From positions 1 to 34,323 of the forward strand of contig JANQQZ010000170.1 of the NCBI GenBank assembly GCA_028284805.1: 34,323 nt of DNA, written 5' to 3'. The notes beneath the pieces are model-generated. The model searched no databases. It was given only the letters and a program-made list of their open reading frames with translations, and was not told the origin of the DNA. Shown piece by piece: positions 16,343 through 24,274 of the stretch. The stretch is from Phycisphaerales bacterium (GTDB taxonomy: Bacteria > Planctomycetota > Phycisphaerae > Phycisphaerales > UBA1924). Position 1 is the first letter of the stretch, and each line of letters opens with the position of its first letter. The position numbers and the translations under genes were made by a program.

Positions 16343-16387
16343 CGCAGCGGCCGGGCATCCCGGAACAAGACCAGGAGAGACCACACC

Positions 16388-17077
16388 ATGCACGTACGTA
16401 CCGCTGCAATGATGCTTGCCGCTGCTTGCGGGTCTGCAGGCGCCCAGACCATCTCACTCGACACCGGTCTGCTGCCGAGCCAGCAGCCTGGCTGGGTCTA
16501 CCGGGCAACCAACAACGACGCCGCGGTCGCCGAAACCAGCGTGTTTTCCACGGACGGCACCACGCTCACCAGCAACACGATGGCGCTGCCGTTCGCCGGC
16601 GGCCGACCGGCCTCAACGTACGCGGAGTACGACCTGAGCTCCATCGACTTCACCGAGGTCACCTCCATCACGATGGACCTCCGCGCCCGGGTCCTCGCGT
16701 CCGAGGTCGCGCAGTTCAACTACGGGTTCTACGTCTCCGTCTACGGCGGCGGCCAGGGGTTCAGCACCGGGTTCGGTTCCGGCACGCTCACGCCCAACAA
16801 CCAGGCCAACATCGCGTTCGATGCCACCGAGTGGCACGACTACCGCTGGGTCGCCGACTGGACCGCGGGCACGGTCGAACTGTTCGCCGATGGGCAACTG
16901 CTCGACTCTCGATTGCTCGTGCCCCAGAACAGCACAACGCTGAACATCGGCGATGGGACCGGCACCGCGAACGCGCACGCCGAGATCGAGTCGTTCCAGA
17001 TCCGTATCGTGCCCGCACCCGCGTCCGCCGCGCTACTCGGCTTGGGCGGACTCGCCACGCTCCGCCGGCGGCGCTAG
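16388..17077 (+). CDS. PEP-CTERM-type secreted protein
   Basis: A 229-residue exported protein. ATG 16388 has AGGAG 10 bases upstream. The signal peptide is residues 1-19 (MHVRTAAMMLAAACGSAGA). The body is all-beta in appearance (YVSVYGGGQGFSTGFGSG, WHDYRWVADWTAGTVELFAD, STTLNIGDGTGTANAHAEIE), like a LamG/concanavalin sandwich. The C-terminus VPAPASAALLGLGGLATL followed by RRRR is a PEP-CTERM sorting signal with VPAP as the PEP variant, recognised by an exosortase (not in this window). It therefore reaches the cell surface or matrix. It lies inside the neu region in opposite orientation, and its last 45 bases overlap the end of neuB tail to tail. Confidence 0.88.
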   Translation: MHVRTAAMMLAAACGSAGAQTISLDTGLLPSQQPGWVYRATNNDAAVAETSVFSTDGTTLTSNTMALPFAGGRPASTYAEYDLSSIDFTEVTSITMDLRARVLASEVAQFNYGFYVSVYGGGQGFSTGFGSGTLTPNNQANIAFDATEWHDYRWVADWTAGTVELFADGQLLDSRLLVPQNSTTLNIGDGTGTANAHAEIESFQIRIVPAPASAALLGLGGLATLRRRR

Positions 17078-18100
17078 ATCCCGATCAGCGAGCGGCGTGT
17101 CTTGTGCGACATCGCGCGTGAGTCCCCGGCCCACCACGTCACTCATCCGCCAAGGCTCGATGCCCGTCCCCGGACGCTTGATGGTGAGATCGCCCAGCGA
17201 GAGAACCCCGCCCGCCTCCAGATCACGCGTCGCGACGAGCGATTGGCGGCTGACCCGGCGCACGTCCCACTCGCAGTCCAGCACGCCCTTACCCACCGCG
17301 ACAAAGGCCGCGCCGCAGTCGGCGCGTCGGGCGAGTTCCACGTACCGGGCAAACGCATCGGGTTCGAGCGAGGCCGCATGATCGGGCCCGGCAGCCGAGC
17401 GGTCGTGCGTGACGTGACGCTCGAGGATCACCGCGCCCGCCGCAACAGCCGTCGCCCCCGTCTCGACCGAATCGGTGTGATCGCTGTACCCGACGGGCAG
17501 CCCGGTCGCTTGGGCGACCGCACGGACCCCACCCAGTGCAGCGTCCGGTGCCGGGTAGCTGCACACACACTGGAGGAGCGCCAGCCGATCGCGGATGCCT
17601 TCGAGCCAATCCGCGGCACGCGTGACCTCGTCGATCGTGCTCGCGCCCGTGCTCACGATCAGCGGGCGGCCCGTGCGCGCCTTCGCTTCGAGCAATGGCT
17701 TGTTGATGATGTCCGGGCTGGCGACCTTGAAGGCGTCCCACGCCAGGCGGTGGGCCGCCTCGACCAGCTCCACGCTGAACACGGTCACGATCGCGTGAAG
17801 ACCCTGCGCGTGCGCGCGCTCCACGACCGGGGCCATCTGCTCGATCGACAGCTCCAGCCGGCGCAGCATCGCGAACGGGTCGGTCTCGCCCGCGGATTCC
17901 TGGTACCCAGCGAGACGCGCAGACCTGGACATCAGGCGATCGGTCTCGAAGAACTGGAGCTTGACGGCATCCGCCCCCGCCTCTGCGGCACGCTCGGTGA
18001 GCGCCACGGCACGCGCGGGGTCCCCGTCGTGGTTCACGCCGATCTCAGCGATCACGTAGGGCGGGTGCCCGGGCCCGATGGCACGGTCGGCGATGCGCAT
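17033..18100 (-). CDS. neuB: N-acetylneuraminate synthase family enzyme (NeuB-type)
   Basis: A 355-residue enzyme that condenses phosphoenolpyruvate with ManNAc (or a related 6-carbon sugar) to make a nonulosonic acid. Motifs: YVIAEIGVNHDGDP (15-28), ADAVKLQFFETDRLMS (43-58), FKVASPDIINKPLLE (124-138), PLIVSTGAST (146-155), LPVGYSDHTD (201-210) and the active-site segment LERHVTHDRSAAGPDHAASL (226-245). A C-terminal SAF (antifreeze-like) domain follows (RRVSRQSLVATRDLEAGGVL, then LTIKRPGTGIEP). NeuB, LegI and PseI share these features; the PGPDHxASL-like segment fits NeuB/LegI best. It starts 2 bases after the neuA stop, so it is cotranscribed with neuA and the MAF fusion. Confidence 0.92.
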   Translation of the reverse strand: MRIADRAIGPGHPPYVIAEIGVNHDGDPARAVALTERAAEAGADAVKLQFFETDRLMSRSARLAGYQESAGETDPFAMLRRLELSIEQMAPVVERAHAQGLHAIVTVFSVELVEAAHRLAWDAFKVASPDIINKPLLEAKARTGRPLIVSTGASTIDEVTRAADWLEGIRDRLALLQCVCSYPAPDAALGGVRAVAQATGLPVGYSDHTDSVETGATAVAAGAVILERHVTHDRSAAGPDHAASLEPDAFARYVELARRADCGAAFVAVGKGVLDCEWDVRRVSRQSLVATRDLEAGGVLSLGDLTIKRPGTGIEPWRMSDVVGRGLTRDVAQDTPLADRDLAPPAERGESAQAE

Positions 18101-18102
18101 GC

Positions 18103-18831
18103 CTAAGCGATCCTTGCTTGGGGCGGGCCTCCCAGCACCAGCTCGGCGCGGTGCAGGTCGGTCTCGCTGTCGATGTCGATCACCGATCCCTCGGGCGAGA
18201 GGGTGCCGCGACGGTCCACACCGAAGAACGCGTGGGGCCCGTCGCCCGCCCCGTCGATCTCGAGCATGAGCGCGCGACGCGTGAGCGCGATCACGCCGCC
18301 GTCGGGCAGGTAGGCGGGGGGAAGATCCTGCCGGCGGTACACGCCGTGGTTGAGCACATCGCCCTCCCAGGGCCCGACCGCGCCGGTCGACTCATCGAGC
18401 CGGACCATCCACCAAGGGTGGTGCTTACCGACGCGTTCGTAGCTCTGCACGCTGTCGCACCCGGAGCGCACCAGCAGCTCGACCGCGCGGTCGATCAGCC
18501 CTGACGGACGCACGGGCACGTTCGCGTAGAGGAGCACGATCGGATCGTTGCCCAAACCGAGCGATCGCGCGGCGTGTCGGGCCGCGGCATCCACGGTCGC
18601 GGTATCGCTCGCCAGATCCGCGGGGCGTTCGACGACATCGCACCCCATCGATCGCGCCAGTGTGGTGAGCGCCGGGTCATCGGTCGAGACGACAACGCGC
18701 GGCACGCGCTGCGCGGCGCGGGCCGCTTCGATCGTCCAGGCGGCACACGGGCGGCCCGCGACCGCTCGCGTGTTCTTGCCGGGCACGCCCTTGCTGCCCG
18801 CACGCCCCAGGATGATCGCGGTTGCGCTCAT
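18103..18831 (-). CDS. neuA: Acylneuraminate cytidylyltransferase (NeuA-type)
   Basis: A 242-residue nucleotidyltransferase that activates a nonulosonic acid as the CMP sugar. The nucleotide-binding N-terminus AIILGRAGSKGVPGKN (5-20) fits the family's R-x-GSKG-x-P-x-KN signature. Further features are VPRVVVSTDDPAL (43-55), VVERPADLASDTATVDAAAR, IVLLYANVPVRPSGLIDRAV (the usual LLQPTxPxR becomes LLYANVPVR) and SVIDIDSETDLHRAELVL, which supplies the metal-binding Asp near the end. Its ATG overlaps the TGA of the upstream fusion gene (ATGA), and neuB follows after 2 bases. This tight coupling argues that the three act in one pathway. Confidence 0.9.
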   Translation of the reverse strand: MSATAIILGRAGSKGVPGKNTRAVAGRPCAAWTIEAARAAQRVPRVVVSTDDPALTTLARSMGCDVVERPADLASDTATVDAAARHAARSLGLGNDPIVLLYANVPVRPSGLIDRAVELLVRSGCDSVQSYERVGKHHPWWMVRLDESTGAVGPWEGDVLNHGVYRRQDLPPAYLPDGGVIALTRRALMLEIDGAGDGPHAFFGVDRRGTLSPEGSVIDIDSETDLHRAELVLGGPPQARIA

Positions 18832-21800
18832 GCCACACCCGCGAGTTCAGGAGGCCTCGGCGCGGCGGCACGCCAGGCCTCGATCACCCCGTCGCGCACC
18901 GATACACCCGCAGGGGTGGTCAGGTCGGGCATGACGACCAGCTCCCGTTGCGCAAGCCTGCGCGCAACCCGGGCTGGCATCGGCAGGGGCGCGATGCGCT
19001 CGCCCCGGATCGCGTGGGGCAGCGGGTCGAGCACCGCAGCGCCGCACGCGAGCAGCCAGCGGTCGTACAGCTCGTCGATCTGCTCGTAGATCGAATCGCG
19101 ACGCGTGATCCGCGCAACGAGCCAGGGCAGGGGGACGCCGTCCGCGGTCGGCCGCGCGTTCCGCTCACCGATCAACGCCTGGATGTTCGCCCGGGACGCG
19201 TCGAAGCCGGCGCGTGCGGTCAGCAACTCGTAGGTCGGGGCGTCATTAGCGACGATCTCGAGGCTGATCGCGTCGAGCCCGAGATCGAGCAGGCCCAGCA
19301 CGGTCTGTCGCGATGCCAGCGCGGGCGTCCGCACGTGCACCGCGAGCGCACCGGCGCCCGCCGACGCGTGCGCGATCCTCGCCATGTCCGGGTGATCGAG
19401 CACATCGGCAAGGTCGTTCAGACCCCGCTCGGCGGTGAGGGACACCACGACGTCCTCGCGGACCGCCGCGGCTTGGCGCACCAGCGAGACCGCGTCGTCC
19501 GCGTGCATCATCTCGCCCCCGATGCCGACGAGGTTGAGCACGAGGTGCTCGGGGCCGGGCGGGCTGTGATCTTCGTGGGCGAGCAGCGCCGCGACTCCCT
19601 CGCCCTCGCTCGCATCGAGCAGCCAGGCGCACCGCGCCCGCCTGTCGTGCGTGTCGGCGGTGAGACGCTCGCCCGCGTCACGCACCGCGGGATCGACCGC
19701 GACACACCCCGTGCCCGCGATCGGGTCGTTCGTCGGCTGGATCGGCAGGTAACCCAGCACCGTGCCGATCGACGCGAACGCGCCCGACTCGCCCCGCTTG
19801 TCGCGCATCGACTCGATCAGCGTCCGCCCGAGCAGCACCGGGCTCAGCCCCACCGCCGCCTGGCTGAACACCAGACTGTGCTGTGCGGGCGACTCGGCGA
19901 ACCGATCCAGCATCGCGGTGCCGATCGAGGGATCGACCAAAGGCCAGTCCGCGCCGCACACGAGCAGCGCGTCGGCACCGGTCGCGCCGAGCACGTCGCA
20001 CAGGGCTTCGGGGTAGGTCAGCTCGTCGGCGTAGCTCCAGCCCGCGATGCCCCCCCGCCACTGGTGGGCTGTGAAGGCCCGCGCACCGCGGATCGCCCGG
20101 CGGCGCTCGCGGATCGGCTCGTCGTCGACCTCCACGATCATGACGCGCACACCCCCGACCGCGCCGCCGGCGGGATCGATACCCGCGGCCCGCGCCGTGT
20201 CGCCCGGGTGCGCGGTCGCAATCGCGATACCCCTGACCCCGCGGACCTGCGCGAGGCGCTCGATCGTGAGCCGCAGCGCGCTCGCGCCGTTGTGCACCGG
20301 CTCGCTCAAGTCACGGCGCACGCCCAGGTCGCTCCGCCCGGGGTCGACGGTGATCGCCGCCCACACGCCCGGGCGCTCGCCCGGTGCCAGCGTCGCGCGG
20401 CGCGGGGCCTCGCGCGTGACTTTCGGAGCACGCCCCTCGTGGGCGCGCACGCCCCGGTCCATCAAGGCGCCCAATTCGTCGGCGGCAACCGCGAGCCCCT
20501 CCAGGTTCTCGGCATCGCGACGCATCTGCGCTTTCTGGCGGTCCAGCGCCGAGTCCTCCGTCAGGTGGATCTCGCGGTCCGCGCGGGCGCGGTTCAGTGT
20601 GCCGCGCTGGTTGATCTGCTGCACCAGTTCCCACGCCGGACGGAGCGACTTCACCTCGTCCCGGTGCTGGTACACCTTCTCGATCAGGCTGTTGACCCGC
20701 GGCTGGTCGTCGGCGTGCTCGATCATCTCTTCGAGGATCGCCTTGGACCGCCTGCTCAGGTCGGCGACTTTCAACACGTCGCCCCTCACCTCGCGCAGGC
20801 GCGCGATCGTCTCGCGGAGTTGGCGCTCCAGCGCCTCCTCGCTCGCTCGCGCAGGCGCCGGGATCTCGATCGCGGGAGCAGCGCGGAACGGGTCCAAGGC
20901 CTCGGCCAGCGGCATCGCCCGCGCGTGGGCCTTCGACACGCCCCCCTCCGTCGCGTCGATCACGGTGAGCCCGCGCTCGGTGTCGACGTGGAAGTCTCGC
21001 TCGAACTGGTGGCGGTACGTCTGCATCTGCTCGTCGGTGAACACCGGTCGCCCGAGATGGTCAGCGGCAGTGACCAGCTTCGGGCCCATGCGCTTGATGC
21101 GTTGCCACTCGAGCGACTCGAGGGTGCAGAACTCGCCCAGCTCCGATCCCCAGACGGTGTGGATCGCGGCGCCCGCGCCGTAGTACTGCCCGTCGGTGAA
21201 GCCAAGGTCCTGCCCGACGAGCATGACCGGGTCGCAGCCCAGATGCCGGGCGAGGTAGTAGGCCAGGTGCGCGACGGTCGCGCCTGCCTTGATCGCCCCG
21301 CGGGCCGCCTGGTCCGCGCCGAGCAGCTCGTCGAGGAAGCCGTCGGACGGGCAGCGCAGCGCGCCGGGCCATGCATCGAGGATCGCGGCGTTGCCCTTGG
21401 CCTCTGCGACCAGCGTCACGCCCTCGACGTCCTCAGGCGTCAGCCCTTCGTAGAACCGCGTGCTGATCTCGTGGTAGTCGAGCGCGGTCACAAAGTGCGG
21501 CTTGATGCCTCGCTCGAGCAGCGGCTTGAGCATGGTCTGCACCGCGACCAGCACGACGCGCTCGCGGACCCAGGGCTGCCCGAGCAGATGCAGGTTCCGG
21601 TGGATGCTGGGCCCCGCGCTGATGACCACAGCCGGGCGCCCCGCACATGCGCCGCGCAGCGGGGCGATGCCCTCCGCCGCGACGTAGCGGTCGAGGTTCA
21701 TCAGCTGGTTGCGGATCGTCACGTCCGCCTGCGCGAGGGTGGTGATCACGTTGGTGCGGATCGAGCGGACCACCTGGGCAAGCGTCGTCGCGAGCGTCGC

Positions 21801-22376
21801 GGGCGTGTCGCCCAGGCGCTGCGCACTCGGAGGGTGGTCCACGATCTCAACGCCCAGCGACACCAGCCCCTCGGACCCCTCAAGCGCCCGCCCGAGCGCC
21901 GTCGCGTCATCCGCGTCCGTCACGAAGCGCAGGAGCGGATCCCAGAGCCAGGCCGAATGATCCTGACGCTCGAGCACCGCGCGGAGCAGCGCCACGTCGG
22001 GCTCGTAGACCACCACGAGCGCCGCGGACTTCGCCTTCGCCAGGATCGCGCGCACGTGGTGCCCCATCGCGAACCCGTTCACGACGATCACAGCCGCGTT
22101 GTCGATGTTCACCCGCGACGCGAGGCGTTCCGCCTCCTCGCCCGGGCGACGCCTACTCGCCAGCTGGCAACCCCGCCCCCAGCCATCGGTGATCGAGCCC
22201 GAGAGCAGCCCCTCGTCGGTCAGCACGAACGCGACGTCGGATCGGCTCGCGGAATCGCCGATCCTCCGGGCCAGGTCGGGCGAGGCCATGCCCAGCGCCG
22301 CGAGGTTCTTCTGCAGCCTGGTCTCGTCCGCGACGACTGCCGCTGTGCCGGGTTCACCGATCGATCGAGACGCCAT
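18828..22376 (-). CDS. Fusion: MAF/DUF115 glycosyltransferase + nucleotidyltransferase-like + cysteine-free radical-SAM-like domain
   Basis: A 1182-residue protein. ATG 22376 (MASRSIGEPG) is preferred because AAGGA precedes it; a longer frame starts at 22415. Residues about 20-510 match motility accessory factor proteins with the DUF115/MptE-like core: RPAVVISAGPSIHRNLHLLG (247-266), LVAVQTMLKPLLERGIKPHF, DPVMLVGQDLGFTDGQYYGA. MAF proteins transfer nonulosonates to flagellin. Residues about 510-640 look like coiled coil. Residues about 670-930 resemble a GT-A-type nucleotidyltransferase (AAITVDPGRSDLGVRRDLSE, ADALLVCGADWPLVDPSIGT). Residues about 940-1182 follow the pattern of radical SAM/SPASM partners (LVLNLVGIGGEMMHADDAVS, PTYELLTARAGFDASRANIQ), but no CxxxCxxC or SPASM cysteines remain. 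The gene overlaps neuA by 4 bases and heads the operon. Confidence 0.85.
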   Translation of the reverse strand: MASRSIGEPGTAAVVADETRLQKNLAALGMASPDLARRIGDSASRSDVAFVLTDEGLLSGSITDGWGRGCQLASRRRPGEEAERLASRVNIDNAAVIVVNGFAMGHHVRAILAKAKSAALVVVYEPDVALLRAVLERQDHSAWLWDPLLRFVTDADDATALGRALEGSEGLVSLGVEIVDHPPSAQRLGDTPATLATTLAQVVRSIRTNVITTLAQADVTIRNQLMNLDRYVAAEGIAPLRGACAGRPAVVISAGPSIHRNLHLLGQPWVRERVVLVAVQTMLKPLLERGIKPHFVTALDYHEISTRFYEGLTPEDVEGVTLVAEAKGNAAILDAWPGALRCPSDGFLDELLGADQAARGAIKAGATVAHLAYYLARHLGCDPVMLVGQDLGFTDGQYYGAGAAIHTVWGSELGEFCTLESLEWQRIKRMGPKLVTAADHLGRPVFTDEQMQTYRHQFERDFHVDTERGLTVIDATEGGVSKAHARAMPLAEALDPFRAAPAIEIPAPARASEEALERQLRETIARLREVRGDVLKVADLSRRSKAILEEMIEHADDQPRVNSLIEKVYQHRDEVKSLRPAWELVQQINQRGTLNRARADREIHLTEDSALDRQKAQMRRDAENLEGLAVAADELGALMDRGVRAHEGRAPKVTREAPRRATLAPGERPGVWAAITVDPGRSDLGVRRDLSEPVHNGASALRLTIERLAQVRGVRGIAIATAHPGDTARAAGIDPAGGAVGGVRVMIVEVDDEPIRERRRAIRGARAFTAHQWRGGIAGWSYADELTYPEALCDVLGATGADALLVCGADWPLVDPSIGTAMLDRFAESPAQHSLVFSQAAVGLSPVLLGRTLIESMRDKRGESGAFASIGTVLGYLPIQPTNDPIAGTGCVAVDPAVRDAGERLTADTHDRRARCAWLLDASEGEGVAALLAHEDHSPPGPEHLVLNLVGIGGEMMHADDAVSLVRQAAAVREDVVVSLTAERGLNDLADVLDHPDMARIAHASAGAGALAVHVRTPALASRQTVLGLLDLGLDAISLEIVANDAPTYELLTARAGFDASRANIQALIGERNARPTADGVPLPWLVARITRRDSIYEQIDELYDRWLLACGAAVLDPLPHAIRGERIAPLPMPARVARRLAQRELVVMPDLTTPAGVSVRDGVIEAWRAAAPRPPELAGVA

Positions 22377-22468
22377 CGCCGTAGAGTCCTTCGAGACACA
22401 CCGGGCGCGCGGCACACCAGCGCCGCATTCTCCCTTGCCATCGGCGGAATCGCAGAAAGGCCTCCACC

Positions 22469-23113
22469 ATGCCCGCCCCGATCCCCGTCCCCGTGCTTGC
22501 GCAGCTCACGGGCCCGACCGCAGACTCGGTGCCCGCGCTCCCCCCGGCGCCGTTCTACGACGCATGGCTCTTTGAGAGCCCGCTCCCGCTGGCGATCGTG
22601 CTGCTGGTGGTGGGTCTGGGCGGGGGCTTCGTGCTGCTGCAGGCCGGCAAGCGCCGGGGCGCGCTCGTCGCGGGTGTGCTGGGCCCGCTGCTGGCTGTGG
22701 GCGCGTTCGCCGCAGGCGCTGCCGTCGAGACGCCCCGCGAGACGCTGGCCGCGAGCACCGCAGACCTGGTCAACGCGACCGCCTCGGCGGACGGCGCAGC
22801 CATGCGGAGCCTGCTGCACCCCGATGTCTCGCTCCGCCCGGGCTCGGCGAGATTCATCCCCGAGATCACGGGGCGTGACCGGCTCATCGATGAGGCCGAC
22901 CGCCTGCCCCGCGCCGTCGACCGGGTGATGGTGCTCGAGACCCGCGCCGGGCTCGACGGCCCACGCGTCGGGCGCACCCAGGTCCGACTCCGCGTCTTCG
23001 GGCCCGGAGACCAGCTCTACGGGCACTCCTGGTGGGGCCTGGACTGGCAGCGGCACGACGGCGAGTGGACCGCCGTCGGCATCGAGCCGCTCTGGATCCA
23101 AGGCCCGAACTAG
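22469..23113 (+). CDS. Membrane protein with NTF2-like C-terminal domain
   Basis: A 214-residue protein with two adjacent membrane helices near residues 38-85 (LPLAIVLLVVGLGGGFVLLQ, ALVAGVLGPLLAVGAFAAGA). A soluble domain of about 120 residues follows: TLAASTADLVNATASADGAA, MRSLLHPDVSLRPG, DRVMVLETRAGLDGPRV, WWGLDWQRHDGEWTAVGIEP. The order (helices, 'LLHPDVSL', then strands ending in a W-rich sheet) is that of SnoaL/NTF2-like folds. Ligand and role are unknown. ATG 22469 has AAAGG 9 bases upstream. It is divergent from the MAF fusion across a 92-base gap and convergent with the SPOR-like lipoprotein gene. Confidence 0.75.
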   Translation: MPAPIPVPVLAQLTGPTADSVPALPPAPFYDAWLFESPLPLAIVLLVVGLGGGFVLLQAGKRRGALVAGVLGPLLAVGAFAAGAAVETPRETLAASTADLVNATASADGAAMRSLLHPDVSLRPGSARFIPEITGRDRLIDEADRLPRAVDRVMVLETRAGLDGPRVGRTQVRLRVFGPGDQLYGHSWWGLDWQRHDGEWTAVGIEPLWIQGPN

Positions 23114-23131
23114 GCCGGAGCGGGCACGCCT

Positions 23132-23962
23132 TTACTCGGGGATGCCCACGAGCTGCGTGGGCTGGAGGCGCCAGTCCTCCCCCGCCTCGGTCTGGATCTT
23201 CTCGCGGATGCCCTGCCCGTTGAGGAGGTTGTGGGGGAACCGCTCCTGCAACTGCCGCAGGATGCCCGGGTTCAGCTCCAGATCGTCGTACCGCATCGCG
23301 CCGACCGTGACCATGCTCATCGAGGGCCCGTGGAAGTAGAAGGCCTGCTCGCCCTGGGCCCGCAGCTCGCGGGCCGCCTGCTCGGCGTTGACCCGGAACT
23401 CGGCGATCTCATCCTCCGTCGGGATGCGCCGGTCGATCCGCCCGTACGCGCCGACCTGGAGCGTGCAGTCGGCGTCGTACCGCGCGCGGGCCGTGCGCAG
23501 GTCGAGGTCGCCCACCTCGCCCCCGCGTGGGGGCACGAAGAACGCGGTCCTGAAGGGTTGCTCGCCGTCGATGCGGATTGCGCGCACGTCCTCCAGCAGC
23601 TCGACTGCCTCTCGGCTGGACGGGCTCGCGAATCGCCCCAGAAGCACGACCGCGCGGTCGCCTCGTGCAACGATGAAGGCCTCGTCGAGCTTCCGGTTGG
23701 CGGCGCGGAACCGCTCGGCTGCTGCCGCCGCGCTCGCAGCGCGGTCCGGGCCGGACACGGTCAGCAGGCCGATCGACCAGCCCGCGAGATCTTGGGGGTC
23801 GCCCGAGCCGCCCCCGCCGAAGAGCGCCCGCCCCTGGCCCGACGGATCCGCGGCACCATCGGGCCCGGAGCCGCACCCGCCCGCGAGCAGCGCAAGAACA
23901 GCACCGAACAAACAGAAACCCGTGTTGTGGTAGTTGTTCAAAGCCCTGACAGATCGCATCAC
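23132..23962 (-). CDS. Lipoprotein with SPOR-like repeats
   Basis: A 276-residue exported lipoprotein (GTG 23962, or ATG 23959 directly after it; GGAG lies 6 to 9 bases upstream). Signal peptide FCLFGAVLALLAGGCGSG has lipobox LAGGC near residue 30, followed by a Gly/Asp-rich linker. Two stretches look like SPOR domains: LAGWSIGLLTVSG with ERFRAANRKLDEAFIVARGD and VVLLGRFASPSSREAVELL, then DCTLQVGAYG with QAARELRAQGEQAFYFHGPS and SMVTVGAMRYDDLE. SPOR domains bind denuded peptidoglycan at division sites. The rest ends RLQPTQLVGIPE. The assignment is by pattern only. Confidence 0.7.
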   Translation of the reverse strand: MMRSVRALNNYHNTGFCLFGAVLALLAGGCGSGPDGAADPSGQGRALFGGGGSGDPQDLAGWSIGLLTVSGPDRAASAAAAAERFRAANRKLDEAFIVARGDRAVVLLGRFASPSSREAVELLEDVRAIRIDGEQPFRTAFFVPPRGGEVGDLDLRTARARYDADCTLQVGAYGRIDRRIPTEDEIAEFRVNAEQAARELRAQGEQAFYFHGPSMSMVTVGAMRYDDLELNPGILRQLQERFPHNLLNGQGIREKIQTEAGEDWRLQPTQLVGIPE

Positions 23963-24274
23963 GAGTTTCTCCGCTGTTTTTTTCTGATTTTCTGCCGCGT
24001 CCGGCCTGGTGTTATCATCATAAATCCTTGTACAACATCATGTTTTGAAGAGGTGTCCGTCGAGGGTGAACTTTGCAGGGTCATCCCTGCGCTCTCCGAT
24101 ACGTTGGGTGTGACGGGAAGGCGATCACCAAGATGTTGACCCGCATGGACGACGGCCGGGCATCCGGTCGGTGGGAGCGTCCGAATAAAGGACCGGTTCT
24201 TGCGCCCGGTGGCACCGCAAGCCGAGGACGGACATCGCCACGAGCACGCTCGACTGTATGAGGGAGCGGACCGC
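23963..24274. promoter_or_regulatory. A/T-rich 312-base divergent promoter region
   Basis: No gene is seen between the lipoprotein (minus) and flgM (plus). The first 100 bases contain the most A/T-rich stretch of the window, with T7 at 23976-23982. It holds a palindrome TTGTACAA (24028-24035), a dyad AACA-TCA-TGTT (24034-24044) and a 6-4-6 hairpin GCAGGG-TCAT-CCCTGC (24075-24090). The right part carries the flagellar-type box listed separately. The left part probably holds the lipoprotein promoter. Confidence 0.5.
24186..24212 (+). promoter_or_regulatory. Weak flagellar sigma-28-type promoter before flgM
   Basis: TAAA (24186-24189), a 15-base spacer and CCCGGTGG (24205-24212). The spacing equals that of the FliA consensus; the -10 part matches GCCGATAA at 4 of 8 bases. 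It lies 62 bases before the flgM ATG. Confidence 0.3.

Noticed and set aside
18822-22928. Plus-strand open frame of 1368 residues across the neu operon
   Set aside because: It mirrors the MAF fusion gene codon by codon; the translation is Arg/His/Asp-rich with no domain, as expected opposite a GC-rich gene.
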